A stretch of DNA of 64,000 nucleotides from Kiloniellaceae bacterium (GCA_021776175.1 JAJFGJ010000002.1:62001-126000); one strand, 5' to 3'; positions 50,539-60,012 are shown, numbered from the stretch's first letter. Translations and numbers: made by a program. The notes: generated by a model from the sequence alone, not told the origin.

Positions 50539-51555
50539 GTGACAGCCACCAACAGCGCCCCCCTTCACAACCCCACCGCCGCGGAATTGGCCGATCAGAT
50601 CGAGCGCCTGGGCCAGCGGCTGCAAGATGCCCGCGACAGTGTCGGCCGCGTCATCTTCGGCCAAGACCGGGTGATCGATCAAACCCTGATCACGCTGCTG
50701 GCGGGCGGACATGCTCTGCTGATCGGTGTGCCAGGCCTGGCCAAGACCCGGCTGGTCGAAATCCTGGGCACGGTCTTCGGTCTGGAAGACAAGCGGGTGC
50801 AATGCACGCCCGACCTTATGCCGGCCGATATCCTGGGCTCCGAGGTTCTGGAAGAAACCGATTCGGGCCGCCGCTCCTTCCGCTTCGTCCGCGGTCCCGT
50901 GTTCTGTCAGCTACTGATGGCGGACGAGATCAACCGGGCCAGCCCGCGCACGCAATCGGCCCTGTTGCAAGCCATGCAGGAGCATCGGGTAACCGTCGGC
51001 GGCCATCCACACGATCTGCCCCGGCCGTTCCACGTTCTGGCCACGCAAAACCCGCTGGAACAGGAAGGCACCTACCCGTTGCCGGAAGCGCAGCTCGACC
51101 GTTTCCTGATGCAGATCGACGTCGGCTATCCCGATGTGCATGCCGAGCGCGATATGCTCCTAGCCACCACGGGCACGGAGGAGGCGCAGGCGATCCAGAT
51201 TATGAGCGCGGAGGAGCTCATGGCCGCGCAGCGCTTGGTCCGCCGCGTACCGGTCGGCGAGGCCGTGGTCGAAGCGATCCTCGCGCTGGTGCGCGCCGGG
51301 AGGCCGGATCACAGCGAAATCGAGGAAGTTCGCGCCCAGGTCGCCTGGGGACCGGGACCGCGCGCCAGCCAGTCGCTGATGCTGGCCATACGGGCGCGGG
51401 CCCTGCTCGACGGCCGTCTCGCGCCCTCGATCGACGATGTCATTGCCATGGCCGGACCGGTTCTACGCCATCGCATGGCCCTCAACTTCGCGGCGCGGGC
51501 GGAAGGCGCGACGATCGACGATATCATCGATCGCCTGAGCGCCCCGTTTGCCTAA
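50539..51555 (+). CDS. MoxR-family AAA+ ATPase
   Basis: A 338-residue AAA+ ATPase of the MoxR group, chaperone-like ATPases that, with a vWA partner, mature metal enzymes or protein complexes. Walker A is LIGVPGLAKTRLVE, Walker B LLMADEINRASPRTQSALLQAMQEHRVTVGG, sensor 1 FHVLATQNPLEQEGTYPLPEAQLDRFLM, an Arg finger follows, and the C-terminal lid is AQVAWGPGPRASQSLMLAIRARALLDGR. I take GTG 50539 behind CAGGGAGCC as the start; an ATG at 50506 is in frame but lies close to the divergent gene. Next in line are DUF58, DUF4159 and a vWA/GATase-like membrane protein, a conserved alphaproteobacterial set. Confidence 0.93.
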   Translation: MTATNSAPLHNPTAAELADQIERLGQRLQDARDSVGRVIFGQDRVIDQTLITLLAGGHALLIGVPGLAKTRLVEILGTVFGLEDKRVQCTPDLMPADILGSEVLEETDSGRRSFRFVRGPVFCQLLMADEINRASPRTQSALLQAMQEHRVTVGGHPHDLPRPFHVLATQNPLEQEGTYPLPEAQLDRFLMQIDVGYPDVHAERDMLLATTGTEEAQAIQIMSAEELMAAQRLVRRVPVGEAVVEAILALVRAGRPDHSEIEEVRAQVAWGPGPRASQSLMLAIRARALLDGRLAPSIDDVIAMAGPVLRHRMALNFAARAEGATIDDIIDRLSAPFA

Positions 51556-51590
51556 CCCCCGATCGGCGACAACTCCCGACGCGGTTATGG

Positions 51591-52472
51591 ATGGCTAATA
51601 GCGCACACCCCTTAAGACAACGCGCGGAGCAATTGGCGGCCACGCTGCCGCCATTGCTGGTCGCGGCGGAGCGCGTGGCCTCGACCGTGGCCCAAGGCGT
51701 GCACGGGCGGCGCCGCGTCGGACAGGGCGAAACGTTTTGGCAATTTCGCCAGTATGCGCCGGGCGACCGCCCGGAAACCATAGATTGGCGGCAGTCGGCC
51801 AAATCGGACCGTGTCTTCGTGCGCGAAACGGAATGGGAAGCGGCACAGTCGGTATGGATCTGGCGCGATCTTTCGCCGTCCATGGACTGGCGCTCGACCG
51901 GCCAGGTTCCGACCAAGCGCGAGCGCGCGGACCTGATGACTTTGGCCCTGACGGCGCTGCTCATGCGCGGTGGCGAGCATGTCGCCTTTCTGGGGCTGGG
52001 CGCCCGGCCGGCCACCGGCCGCTCGGTGCTGAGCCGGCTCGCCGTCAACATCGAACGCGGCGACGGCCCCGGCGGCGACCTGCCGCCCGCCTTACCGCTG
52101 GCGCGCCATGGCTATGTCGTCATGATCGGAGACCTTCTGGCGCCCCTGGAAGATATCGACGCCGCCGTGCGCGGTTATGCCGAGGCCGGCATGCGCGGAT
52201 ACTTGCTACAGATACTCGATCCCGCCGAAGAGGCCCTGCCCTACGATGGGCGGGTGCGCTTTGAAGGGACCGAAGGCGAGGACCCCTGGCTGCTGACCCG
52301 GGTCGAATCGGTGCGCGGCGAATATGCGGCACGGCTGGCGGCACAGCGCGCCGGGATTCGCGCCATTGCCAGCGCGGCGGGGTGGGCGTTTTCCAGCCAT
52401 CGCACCGATCGGCCGCCTCATGCCGCCCTCTTAGCTCTGTTCGTGGCCCTGTCCGCGACCTTGAAGCGATAG
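51591..52472 (+). CDS. DUF58 domain protein
   Basis: A 293-residue DUF58 protein, the usual companion of MoxR ATPases, thought to link the ATPase to a membrane vWA partner. The family signature GRRRVGQGETFWQFRQYAPGDRPETIDWRQSAKSDRVFVRETEWEAAQSVWIWRDLSPSMDW is present, the last part (DLSPSMDW) being the degenerate vWA-like DxSxS patch. Start at 51591 (MANSAHPLRQ); the same frame is open far upstream but overlaps moxR in another frame. It sits 35 bases after moxR and 12 before the DUF4159 gene. Confidence 0.9.
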   Translation: MANSAHPLRQRAEQLAATLPPLLVAAERVASTVAQGVHGRRRVGQGETFWQFRQYAPGDRPETIDWRQSAKSDRVFVRETEWEAAQSVWIWRDLSPSMDWRSTGQVPTKRERADLMTLALTALLMRGGEHVAFLGLGARPATGRSVLSRLAVNIERGDGPGGDLPPALPLARHGYVVMIGDLLAPLEDIDAAVRGYAEAGMRGYLLQILDPAEEALPYDGRVRFEGTEGEDPWLLTRVESVRGEYAARLAAQRAGIRAIASAAGWAFSSHRTDRPPHAALLALFVALSATLKR

Positions 52473-52484
52473 AGCGCGCGGCCC

Positions 52485-55250
52485 GTGCTGACCTTTGGAC
52501 CCCTGGCCTTCGCGCAACCCTGGCTCTTACTCGCCCTAGCCGGCCTGCCGTTGCTATGGCTTCTCCTCCGGGTGACACCGCCGGCGCCGAGGTCTTTGCG
52601 GTTTCCGGCAATCCGGCTGCTGCTTGGACTACGCGTCCCCGAAGAAACGCCCGCGCGCACGCCCTGGTGGCTGATCTTGTTGCGCACCGCCATCGCCGGG
52701 TCGATCATCGCGGGCTTGGCGCAGCCCCTGCTCAACCCGGCCGCCCGGGTCATTGGCCTTGGCCCCTTGGTCGTGGCGATCGACGATTCCTGGGCGGCGG
52801 CGCGCGATTGGCCGGCGCGCGAAACGCTGCTCAATGGCCTGCTCGACCAAGCGGAGCGGGAAGCGCGCCCGGTCATGGTTCTGACCACCGCGCGCGACGC
52901 CTTGGATCAAGCACCGCTTGCCACCGGGCTGTTGTCGGCGAGGGACGCGCGCCGCGTCGTCGACGGTATAAAGCCTAAACCCTGGCCCGGCGATCGCGCG
53001 GCGACGATCGCGGCGTTGGAAGACGTCGATATGCCGGTACCGGGGCATGTGGTCTGGCTCTCCGACGGCCTGGACGACGGGCAAGCGCGCGCGCTTGCCG
53101 AAGATCTGACGCGGCTGGGCCGGGTCGACTTCCTGCGCGACCGGGATAGCGGCCTGGCCCGCCTCATGCTTCCGCCCGAAAGCGATGGCCTCGCCCTGAT
53201 CGTCCGCCTGCGGCGAGGCACGGCCGAGGGCGAGGACTTTGCCGCGGTTCTGGCCACCGCCGACGACGGCAGCTTGATTTTCCAGACCCCCATCGCATTC
53301 GCGGACGGAAATCTGGAGGCCAATGCGCGAATAGACCTGCCGGCGGAGATGCGCAACCGGATAACCCGCCTAAGTATCGATGGCGAGCCGACGGCAGGCG
53401 CGGTCATGCTGTTGGACGAGCGCTGGCGCCGGCGGCCGGTCGGCCTGATCGATACCGGCCCGCTGGAAGACGCGCAACCGCTCTTGAGTGAGCTTTACTA
53501 TCTGGAACGTGCCCTGGAGCCCTTTACTGAATTGCGCCGAGGCGCGGTCGAAGCGCTGTTACAGCGCGATCTCGCGGTCTTGGTGCTTTCGGATACGGGC
53601 CATCTGCCAACCGCCGAGCGCGCGCGTCTGGATACTTGGATCGAGCGCGGCGGAGTGTTGTTGCGCTTTGCCGGACCGCGCCTCGCGGAGGGCGGCTGGA
53701 CGCCGGCCGCCGACGGCCAGCCGCCCCTGCTGCCGGTTCAACTGCGGGGCGGCAACCGCACGCTGAGCGGCGTCTTGACCTGGGCCGAACCGGCGCGCCT
53801 GTCGCCTTTCGGCCCCGCCAGCCCGTTCGCGGGTCTCGCGATTCCGGGCGATGTCCTGATCCAGCGGCAGGTCTTGGCCGAACCCTCGCTGGACCTGGTT
53901 GAGCGAACCTGGGCCCGCCTGAGCGACGGGACCCCACTGGTCACGGCGGAACGGCGTGGCGATGGCTGGATCGTACTGGTGCATACCACCGCCAACACGG
54001 ACTGGTCGAACCTGCCTTTGTCGGGCCTGTTCGTCGAGATGCTGCGCCGCGTGGTCGCGGTCAGCCAGGGTGTTTCGGCCGAGGGGCTGGGGCAACATGC
54101 CCTGCCGCCGGTCGCGACTCTGGATGGCTTCGGCAGATTGGGCCCGCCCGCCGCCACGACACTTGCCCTGGGACTCGAGGCGGCGAAGGAAAACCGGATC
54201 GGTCCCCGCCACCCGCCGGGCTACTACGGTAACGATACCACAAGGCGGGCCCACACCTTGGGCGCGGCGGCACCGGCTTTGGCGCCTATCCGCGATCTCC
54301 CCGCCAAGGTCAAGGCGGCCTTTTACAGCCGCGACACCGAGATCGACCTGAAGCCTTGGTTGCTCGGCGCCGCCCTGATTCTGGCCTTCGCCGACCTGAT
54401 TGTGGCCTTGGCCCTGCGCGGCTTGTTGGGCCGGACGCTACGCCACGGCGCCGCGGTCCTCTTCCTGGCCGCGCTTTTACCGCTGACCGACGCCCGCGCG
54501 CAATCGAACGTCACTTCCTCGCCGGACGAGGACCGCGCCCTGGCGGCCACGCTTCAGACACGCCTTGCCTACGTTATCACGGGCGTGCCTTCGCTCGACG
54601 AGACCAGCCGCGCCGGCTTGACCGGCCTGACCTTGGTACTGAGGCGGCGCACATCCATCGAAGCCGGGCCACCGCTGGGAGTCGATTTATCGCGCGACGT
54701 CTTGTCGTTCTTTCCCTTGCTGTATTGGCCGATCGCGGCCGAGCAGCGCGACTTGAGCGAAATCGCCGTGCGCAAGGTCAATGCCTACATGAAGAACGGC
54801 GGCACGATCTTGTTCGATCTGCGTCAGATCGACACCGGCGCGTCGCTCTTCGGGCGCGGCTCGCGTGCCACCCAGGCCCTGCTGCGGCTGACCAGCCGCT
54901 TGGACATCCCCCCTCTCGCGCCGGTCCCGCCGGATCACGTGTTGACCAAGGCGTTTTATCTGATGCAGGACTTTCCGGGCCGGTTTTCCGGCGGCACCTT
55001 GTGGACCGACGCCTCCGAGAAACAGCAAAACGACAGCGTGAGCCCGGTGCTGGTCGGTAGCAACGACTGGGCCGGCGCCTGGGCCGTCAACCGACGCGGC
55101 CGGCACCAGAACGCGGTCGTCCCGGGCGGCGAGCGCCAGCGTGAGCTGGCCTATCGTTTCGGCGTTAATCTCGCGATGTACGCCATGACCGGGAACTACA
55201 AGGCGGATCAAGTGCACATCCCCTTTATCCTGGAGCGGTTGGGTCAATGA
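52485..55250 (+). CDS. Membrane protein with BatA-like N terminus and DUF4159 C-terminal domain
   Basis: A 921-residue inner-membrane protein. The N terminus FGPLAFAQPWLLLALAGLPLLWLLLRVTPPAPRSLRFPA matches the aerotolerance-regulator (BatA) N-terminal domain, and a second helix WWLILLRTAIAGSIIAGLAQPLL follows. A vWA-like region comes next (LVVAIDDSWAAARDW, VVWLSDGLDDG) but its MIDAS is degenerate (DDSWA). A GATase1-like region (about 300-410, DLAVLVLSDTGHLPTAERARLDTWIERGGVLLRFAGPRL) precedes a further helix pair near 625-665 and the DUF4159 domain (about 680-921; GVDLSRDVLSFFPLLYWPIAAEQRDLSEIAVRKVNAYMKNGGTILFDLR). Start is GTG 52485. Coupled with the next gene by a 4-base overlap. Role unknown; likely scaffold of a MoxR-driven complex. 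Confidence 0.85.
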   Translation: MLTFGPLAFAQPWLLLALAGLPLLWLLLRVTPPAPRSLRFPAIRLLLGLRVPEETPARTPWWLILLRTAIAGSIIAGLAQPLLNPAARVIGLGPLVVAIDDSWAAARDWPARETLLNGLLDQAEREARPVMVLTTARDALDQAPLATGLLSARDARRVVDGIKPKPWPGDRAATIAALEDVDMPVPGHVVWLSDGLDDGQARALAEDLTRLGRVDFLRDRDSGLARLMLPPESDGLALIVRLRRGTAEGEDFAAVLATADDGSLIFQTPIAFADGNLEANARIDLPAEMRNRITRLSIDGEPTAGAVMLLDERWRRRPVGLIDTGPLEDAQPLLSELYYLERALEPFTELRRGAVEALLQRDLAVLVLSDTGHLPTAERARLDTWIERGGVLLRFAGPRLAEGGWTPAADGQPPLLPVQLRGGNRTLSGVLTWAEPARLSPFGPASPFAGLAIPGDVLIQRQVLAEPSLDLVERTWARLSDGTPLVTAERRGDGWIVLVHTTANTDWSNLPLSGLFVEMLRRVVAVSQGVSAEGLGQHALPPVATLDGFGRLGPPAATTLALGLEAAKENRIGPRHPPGYYGNDTTRRAHTLGAAAPALAPIRDLPAKVKAAFYSRDTEIDLKPWLLGAALILAFADLIVALALRGLLGRTLRHGAAVLFLAALLPLTDARAQSNVTSSPDEDRALAATLQTRLAYVITGVPSLDETSRAGLTGLTLVLRRRTSIEAGPPLGVDLSRDVLSFFPLLYWPIAAEQRDLSEIAVRKVNAYMKNGGTILFDLRQIDTGASLFGRGSRATQALLRLTSRLDIPPLAPVPPDHVLTKAFYLMQDFPGRFSGGTLWTDASEKQQNDSVSPVLVGSNDWAGAWAVNRRGRHQNAVVPGGERQRELAYRFGVNLAMYAMTGNYKADQVHIPFILERLGQ

Positions 55251-57328
55251 AACCGGCCTTTATCGTTGAATGGGCCCCGGCATTCGCTTGGGAAATCATT
55301 GCTTTCCTTGCCCTTACCGCCGCCGCCCTGATTTGCCTGGCGATGGTCCGCCGCGCGCGCGGCGCCGGGTGGCGGGCGCTGGCGTTCGCTCTCTTGGTTC
55401 TCGCCCTGGCCAATCCTTCCCTAGTCAAGGAGCAGCGCCAACCGCTCGACGACATCGCCCTGGTGGTCATCGACGAAAGCACGAGTCAGGAGATCGAACC
55501 GCGCCCCGCCCAAAGCGAAGCCGCGCGCCGTCATGTGTTGGAGGCGCTGAAAGAACTGGATGCGACGGAGGTTCGCGTGGTGCGCGCCGGGGCCGGGATC
55601 GGCGAGGACGGCACCCGGCTGTTTTCAACCCTGCGCGACGCCCTGGCCAAGGTACCGCGCCAAAGGGTCGGCGCCGTCGTGGTGATCAGCGACGGACAAA
55701 TTCACGATGCGCCGGATAACCTGGAGGCCTTTGGCCTGAACGCGCCGCTCCATCTTCTCCTAACTGGCGAGGAGGACGAGCGCGACCGGCGCCTGGTGGT
55801 CAAGAACGCGCCCAGCTTCGGCATCGTCGGGCGCCCTCAAACCATGACCGTCACGGTCGAGGACCTGCCGCGGGCTTCGGCGGCGCTGGCGCGGGTCACC
55901 ATCCGGCGCGACGGTGCCAAGGCCGAGGAGATTTTGGTGCCGGTCGGCGTCGAGCGGGAAATTCTCTTCGCCCTCGACCATCGCGGGCCCAGCGTTTTCG
56001 AAATCGAAGTCGAGCCGAGCGCGCGAGAACTGACCCTGGCGAACAACCGCGCCGCCGTCGTCGTCAACGGCGTCCGCGACCGCTTGCGCGTTCTCCTGGT
56101 TTCGGGCGAGCCGCACGCAGGCGAACGCGCCTGGCGCAACATCCTGAAATCCGATCCTTCCGTCGATCTGGTGCATTTCACGATTCTGCGCCCGCCGGAG
56201 AAACAAGACGGCACGCCGATACGCGAACTGTCGCTGATCGCGTTTCCGACCCGCGAGTTGTTCGAGATTAAGCTGGATGAGTTCGATCTGATCATTTTCG
56301 ACCGCTATCGCCGGCGCGGGGTTCTGCCAAGCATTTACCTGGATAACATCGCCAGGTTCGTGGACGGAGGCGGCGCCCTGCTTGAAGCGGTCGGGCCTAG
56401 CTTCGCCACGCCGCTATCCCTGTACCGCACACCGCTCGGCCGGGTGCTGCCGGGCGAGCCGACCGGCACCGTCTTCGAGCAAGGCTTTCGCCCCAGGGTA
56501 ACCGGCCTGGGTACACGCCATCCCGTTACCAGCGAGCTAACCGGCGCCGGCGATCCGGACCAAGAAGGCGGCGGCGCGCCAAGCTGGGGCCGCTGGTTCC
56601 GCCAACTCGATACCGACGTACGCCGCGGTCAAGTGGTGATGAGCGGCGTGCAAGACCGGCCCCTGCTGATCCTTGACCGAGTCGGCGAAGGCCGGGTCGC
56701 ACAGTTAACCAGCGATCACATGTGGCTATGGTCGCGCGGCTTCGAGGGTGGCGGCCCGCAGGCGGAATTGTTGCGCCGCATCTCGCACTGGTTGATGCGC
56801 GAACCGGACCTGGAAGAAGAAACATTGCGCGCCAGTGTGACCGGCGGGCGGCTCGACATCACGCGGCGCTCCCTGGGCCTCGAACCGAGCTCGGTCGAAG
56901 TTACCGCGCCTTCGGGCGAGATCACCGAGGTCTCGCTCGAACCCGGACACGCGGGACGCGCCAGTGCCAGCATCGCGGTTGACGCCATGGGCCTCTACCG
57001 GGTCAGCGATGGGGCGCGCACAACCTTGGCCGCGGCCGGCCCGGTCAACCCACGTGAATTCGAGGACGCCCGTTCAAGCGCCGAGATCCTCAAGCCCTTG
57101 ATCGCGGAAAGCGGCGGCACGGCGGTACGCCTGGCCGGCGGGAATTTACCGCAGATCAGAAAAGTCAGCGCCACGCGCGACCGCTTTGGGCGCGGCTGGA
57201 TCGGCTTGGTCGCGAACCGGGAATACGTCGTGACCGGCATCGAGCAAGCGCCGCTCCTGCCCGCCTTCGCGGTCCTGATTCTGGTCCTGGGCGCCAGCCT
57301 ATTCGCCTGGTTCCGCGAAGGGCGGTAA
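55247..57328 (+). CDS. Membrane protein with vWA-like and GATase1-like domains
   Basis: A 693-residue protein with two N-terminal helices (about 14-34 and 42-57) and a C-terminal one near 668-687. A vWA-like domain follows the first pair: its MIDAS patch DESTS at residues 76-80 fits DxSxS, unlike the DUF4159 protein, and GAVVVISDGQIHD gives the second metal loop. A glutamine-amidotransferase-like fold comes after (DRLRVLLVSGEPHAGERAWRNILKSDPSVDLVHFTIL to FVDGGGALLEAVGPSF), without an obvious Cys-His-Glu triad, so it is probably not catalytic. It is fourth in the MoxR operon and would be the vWA partner that MoxR systems require. Confidence 0.8.
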   Translation: MKPAFIVEWAPAFAWEIIAFLALTAAALICLAMVRRARGAGWRALAFALLVLALANPSLVKEQRQPLDDIALVVIDESTSQEIEPRPAQSEAARRHVLEALKELDATEVRVVRAGAGIGEDGTRLFSTLRDALAKVPRQRVGAVVVISDGQIHDAPDNLEAFGLNAPLHLLLTGEEDERDRRLVVKNAPSFGIVGRPQTMTVTVEDLPRASAALARVTIRRDGAKAEEILVPVGVEREILFALDHRGPSVFEIEVEPSARELTLANNRAAVVVNGVRDRLRVLLVSGEPHAGERAWRNILKSDPSVDLVHFTILRPPEKQDGTPIRELSLIAFPTRELFEIKLDEFDLIIFDRYRRRGVLPSIYLDNIARFVDGGGALLEAVGPSFATPLSLYRTPLGRVLPGEPTGTVFEQGFRPRVTGLGTRHPVTSELTGAGDPDQEGGGAPSWGRWFRQLDTDVRRGQVVMSGVQDRPLLILDRVGEGRVAQLTSDHMWLWSRGFEGGGPQAELLRRISHWLMREPDLEEETLRASVTGGRLDITRRSLGLEPSSVEVTAPSGEITEVSLEPGHAGRASASIAVDAMGLYRVSDGARTTLAAAGPVNPREFEDARSSAEILKPLIAESGGTAVRLAGGNLPQIRKVSATRDRFGRGWIGLVANREYVVTGIEQAPLLPAFAVLILVLGASLFAWFREGR

Positions 57329-57380
57329 GGGGCGGCCGCCGCGATTCCTAATCTTCAACCCTGTATCGAAGGAGGACTCC

Positions 57381-57782
57381 ATGACAACCGATCTTGAGAT
57401 GCTGACTTGGGTTTCCGGCATAACAATCCTGATGTGGCTGCCATACATCCTCGCGCATATCGCCAATGTCGGCGTCCTGCCGGCCTTGACCTACCGGGCC
57501 GACGCAACGCCGCTGCCCGGCTGGGCGGCGCGCGCGAAAAAGGCCCATGCGAACGCGATCCAAAACCTGGCCCCCTTCGCCGCGCTGGTTATTGCCGCCC
57601 ATCTAAGCGGCGCCGCGAACGAAGCCACGGCGGCGGCGGCCGTGGCTTATTTCTGGGCCCGGCTCGCCCACTTTTTCCTCTATATCTCGAACGTTCCCTT
57701 CGGGCGGACCACGACATTCGTAATCGCCTGGTTGGCTATGGCCTGCATCTTTTGGCAGATTCTGACGGCAAACGCGGTGTAG
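57381..57782 (+). CDS. MAPEG family membrane protein
   Basis: A 133-residue four-helix membrane protein of the MAPEG family (glutathione-dependent eicosanoid and leukotriene-type enzymes; bacterial members are mostly uncharacterised). Text such as WLPYILAHIANVGVLPALTYRADATPLPGWAARAKKAHANAIQNLAPFAALVIAAHL and WARLAHFFLYISNVPFGRTTTFVIAWLAMACIFWQI fits the pattern, with the conserved NxxEN-like position read here as HANAIQNLAPFA. A very strong ribosome site GAAGGAGGACTCC precedes it. It lies 52 bases after the MoxR operon on the same strand, without a clear terminator between. Confidence 0.85.
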   Translation: MTTDLEMLTWVSGITILMWLPYILAHIANVGVLPALTYRADATPLPGWAARAKKAHANAIQNLAPFAALVIAAHLSGAANEATAAAAVAYFWARLAHFFLYISNVPFGRTTTFVIAWLAMACIFWQILTANAV

Positions 57783-57834
57783 GCCGCGCGCGTCTTGCGG
57801 TTGGGCGGTATAGGCGCGGCGCCCGAGGTTCCGC

Positions 57835-59085
57835 TTATACCGCCGCGAGCGCTTCGGGGCGGGTCTTGGCGCGCTTGAGGAGCTTGGCCGCGATCGCCAT
57901 GTTCATCGCATTGAAGGCGATGGCGTTCAAAAACGATACCGTGTAGGAGCCGGTCAAGTCATAGAGGGCGCCGGCCATCCAGCCGCCGAGCGCCATGCCG
58001 ACGATGGTGAAGAGGAAGACCGTTCCAATGCGCCAACCGGCCTCTCCGGGCGGAAAATAGGTGCGGACGATCATGGCATAGGACGGCACGATCCCCCCTT
58101 GCGACAAGCCGAAGGCGGCCGACAGCAGATAAAGTGCGACCAGGGTATCGCCGGTCAAGAAGGCGGCCAAAACGCAAGCCTGCAGGAACGATCCCAGAAG
58201 CAGTGTGTTCAACCCGCCGATACGGTCCGAGATCCAGCCCGAGGTCAACCGGCTGACAATCCCGAACCCGAGCATGAGAGACAACATCTCGGCGGCGCGG
58301 GCGGGCGCGAAGCCGAGATCCGTGGCATAGGGGACGATGTGGACCTGCGGCATGGCCATGGCGGCGCAACACCCAACCCCCGCCGCGCAGAGAAGGCGCT
58401 GCAGCCCAGCCGCGCTAAATCCGAGTGGGCGGCGGGGTTCGAGCGGCCCACTCGCCGGCGCCGGTTCCGGCACCGCCGGGGGTTTGCGGTAGAGAAACAG
58501 ACTGAGCGGCAACATGACGCACAGGGCGAAAACGCCAAAACCGAAGAAGGTATCCCGCCAGCCATTAGAATCGATGAAATGCTGTAATATCGGCGGCCAG
58601 ACAGCGCCGGCGATATAAGTGCCGCTAATCACGATGCCAAGGGCCAGGCCCCGGCGCCGGACGAACCAATGCGAGATGTCCGAAACGATGGGGGCGAAAG
58701 TCGCCGAGGCGCCAAGGAAGCCGGCGATCAAGCCCATGGCGACGCTGAACTGCCATAAGGTGGCGGCATTCGACGCGGCGGCGAAACCGGCCGGCAGGGC
58801 GAAACTCGCGATTAAAGCCGGCACCATAATGCCGAACCGATCCGCGACCCGGCCGAAGACCACACCGCCGGCGCCAAAGCCAAGCATGAAGAGCATATAG
58901 GGAAGCGACGAGGCTCCACGGCTGGCACCGAATTCAAGGCCGACAGGCTTCAAGACGACGATGACGCCATACATCGCGGAGCCGCTGACCGTCATCAGCA
59001 GGAGCGCCGCGATCAACCGCATAATTGGGTAGGCCCCGGCGCGGGAATCGGGTGCCGAAAGATTTGGACTCGTCACGGTATTCAC
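57835..59085 (-). CDS. MFS transporter (second copy)
   Basis: A 416-residue major facilitator with about twelve helices. The motif A-like loop reads GRVADRFGIM, and GFLGASATFAPIVSDISHWFVRRRGLALGIVISGTYIAGAVWPP is the helix 4-5 region seen in oxalate/formate and monocarboxylate-type members. The second half has LMLGFGIVSRLTSGWISDRIGG. It starts with GTG at 59085. The promoter region carries a TTGTTTCCATACAA motif also found at the LysR start region (61.9 kb), so the LysR regulator may control it. Substrate unknown. Confidence 0.87.
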   Translation of the reverse strand: MNTVTSPNLSAPDSRAGAYPIMRLIAALLLMTVSGSAMYGVIVVLKPVGLEFGASRGASSLPYMLFMLGFGAGGVVFGRVADRFGIMVPALIASFALPAGFAAASNAATLWQFSVAMGLIAGFLGASATFAPIVSDISHWFVRRRGLALGIVISGTYIAGAVWPPILQHFIDSNGWRDTFFGFGVFALCVMLPLSLFLYRKPPAVPEPAPASGPLEPRRPLGFSAAGLQRLLCAAGVGCCAAMAMPQVHIVPYATDLGFAPARAAEMLSLMLGFGIVSRLTSGWISDRIGGLNTLLLGSFLQACVLAAFLTGDTLVALYLLSAAFGLSQGGIVPSYAMIVRTYFPPGEAGWRIGTVFLFTIVGMALGGWMAGALYDLTGSYTVSFLNAIAFNAMNMAIAAKLLKRAKTRPEALAAV

Positions 59086-59179
59086 TTGCCTAAGAATCGC
59101 GGCCTAGCGCTCACGCGCGCGAACGATGACCAAGCTTACATGGAAATCCCCGCAAGGGGAATCGCGAGTTCATGGAATT

Positions 59180-59193
59180 TTGTTTCCATACAA
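59180..59193. promoter_or_regulatory. TTGTTTCCATACAA site upstream of the MFS gene
   Basis: The 14-mer occurs identically at 61865-61878. It shows TTGT/ACAA ends and a T-N11-A spacing as in LysR-type boxes. Here it is also part of a wider inverted repeat ATGGAA...TTTCCAT at 59172-59189, about 95-108 bases ahead of the MFS start. Confidence 0.5.
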
Positions 59194-59208
59194 TAGGATA
59201 GCGCCGTT

Positions 59209-59742
59209 CTAGGCGGTGATGCACCTATCTTCGCCGGCCGTATCCTGGCCCGCCCGGTGGATCATACCGCTAATGCCCTGGAGCGCATCTGTCACGATTT
59301 CGAGAACCTGAAAGCGTTCCGGCTCGACCGGGCCCGGTAAGGCCAAGCCGGCCAGGCCGGCCTCGGTGAAACCGAAGGGCCGGTAATACGACGGCGCGCC
59401 GACAACCACGCAGATCCGCTTGCCCAAGCGCTTCGCCTCGCTCAATCCATGGCTCACCAGCGAGCGGCCGATCCCCGCGCCCTGAAGGGCCGGCTCGACC
59501 GTGAGCGGCCCAAGCAAAATTGCCGGCGCTTGGCCCGCGATGCCGATCGGCCAAAACCGCAAGCTGCCGAGCAGTCCGCCGTTCGGCGCGATCGCCGAGA
59601 AACACAGGCCGGCAACCGGCGGCAGTCCTTCGCGCAAGGCATAGACGGTTTTCTGTTTACGCTCGAGGCCGAAGGTCAGGTCGAGTAGTGGGTCGATATG
59701 CGCGCCATCGTCCGGCCGCTCGGCAAGAATCTTGTGGGTCAT
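59209..59742 (-). CDS. GNAT-family N-acetyltransferase (YhbS-like)
   Basis: A 177-residue acetyltransferase of the YhbS type. The cofactor loop is in LGPLTVEPALQGAGIGRSLVSHGLSEAKRLGKRICVVVGAPSYYRPFGF, where GAGIGRSL binds acetyl-CoA, and the GLCFSAIAPNGGLLGSLRFWPI strand precedes it. The segment PSYYRPFGFTEAGLAGLALPGPVEPERF is characteristic of YhbS-like enzymes. Targets are unknown. It is on the same strand as the MFS gene but 123 bases upstream of it; no coupling is visible. Confidence 0.88.
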   Translation of the reverse strand: MTHKILAERPDDGAHIDPLLDLTFGLERKQKTVYALREGLPPVAGLCFSAIAPNGGLLGSLRFWPIGIAGQAPAILLGPLTVEPALQGAGIGRSLVSHGLSEAKRLGKRICVVVGAPSYYRPFGFTEAGLAGLALPGPVEPERFQVLEIVTDALQGISGMIHRAGQDTAGEDRCITA

Positions 59743-60012
59743 GGGGATTTGGTCCGGTCTTGGACCCGGATGTGTCGCCGGGCCGAGGTGTGCAACGAAA
59801 TTCGCGAGCGGGACCGGCTTCCCCTATAGCGCGAACGCGGGACAGCCGCCCGTTACACGCGCCCCGCGTTTCGCGGGCCGCGCGGGCTTCGACGTCGTCG
59901 TCGCAGGCCTTCGCGCTTGGGCATTTTCACACCTTCCATGAAGCAGGCTTGATGCCGCCTCAACCGTGAACAATTCGATAACACAAAGTAGATAACCTTT
60001 CCAAGTTCTTCA

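Noticed and set aside
50463..51590. Upstream extension of the DUF58 frame over the MoxR gene
   Set aside because: The extension overlaps moxR in another frame and reads as Arg/Pro/Gly-rich noise; DUF58 family text starts after 51591.
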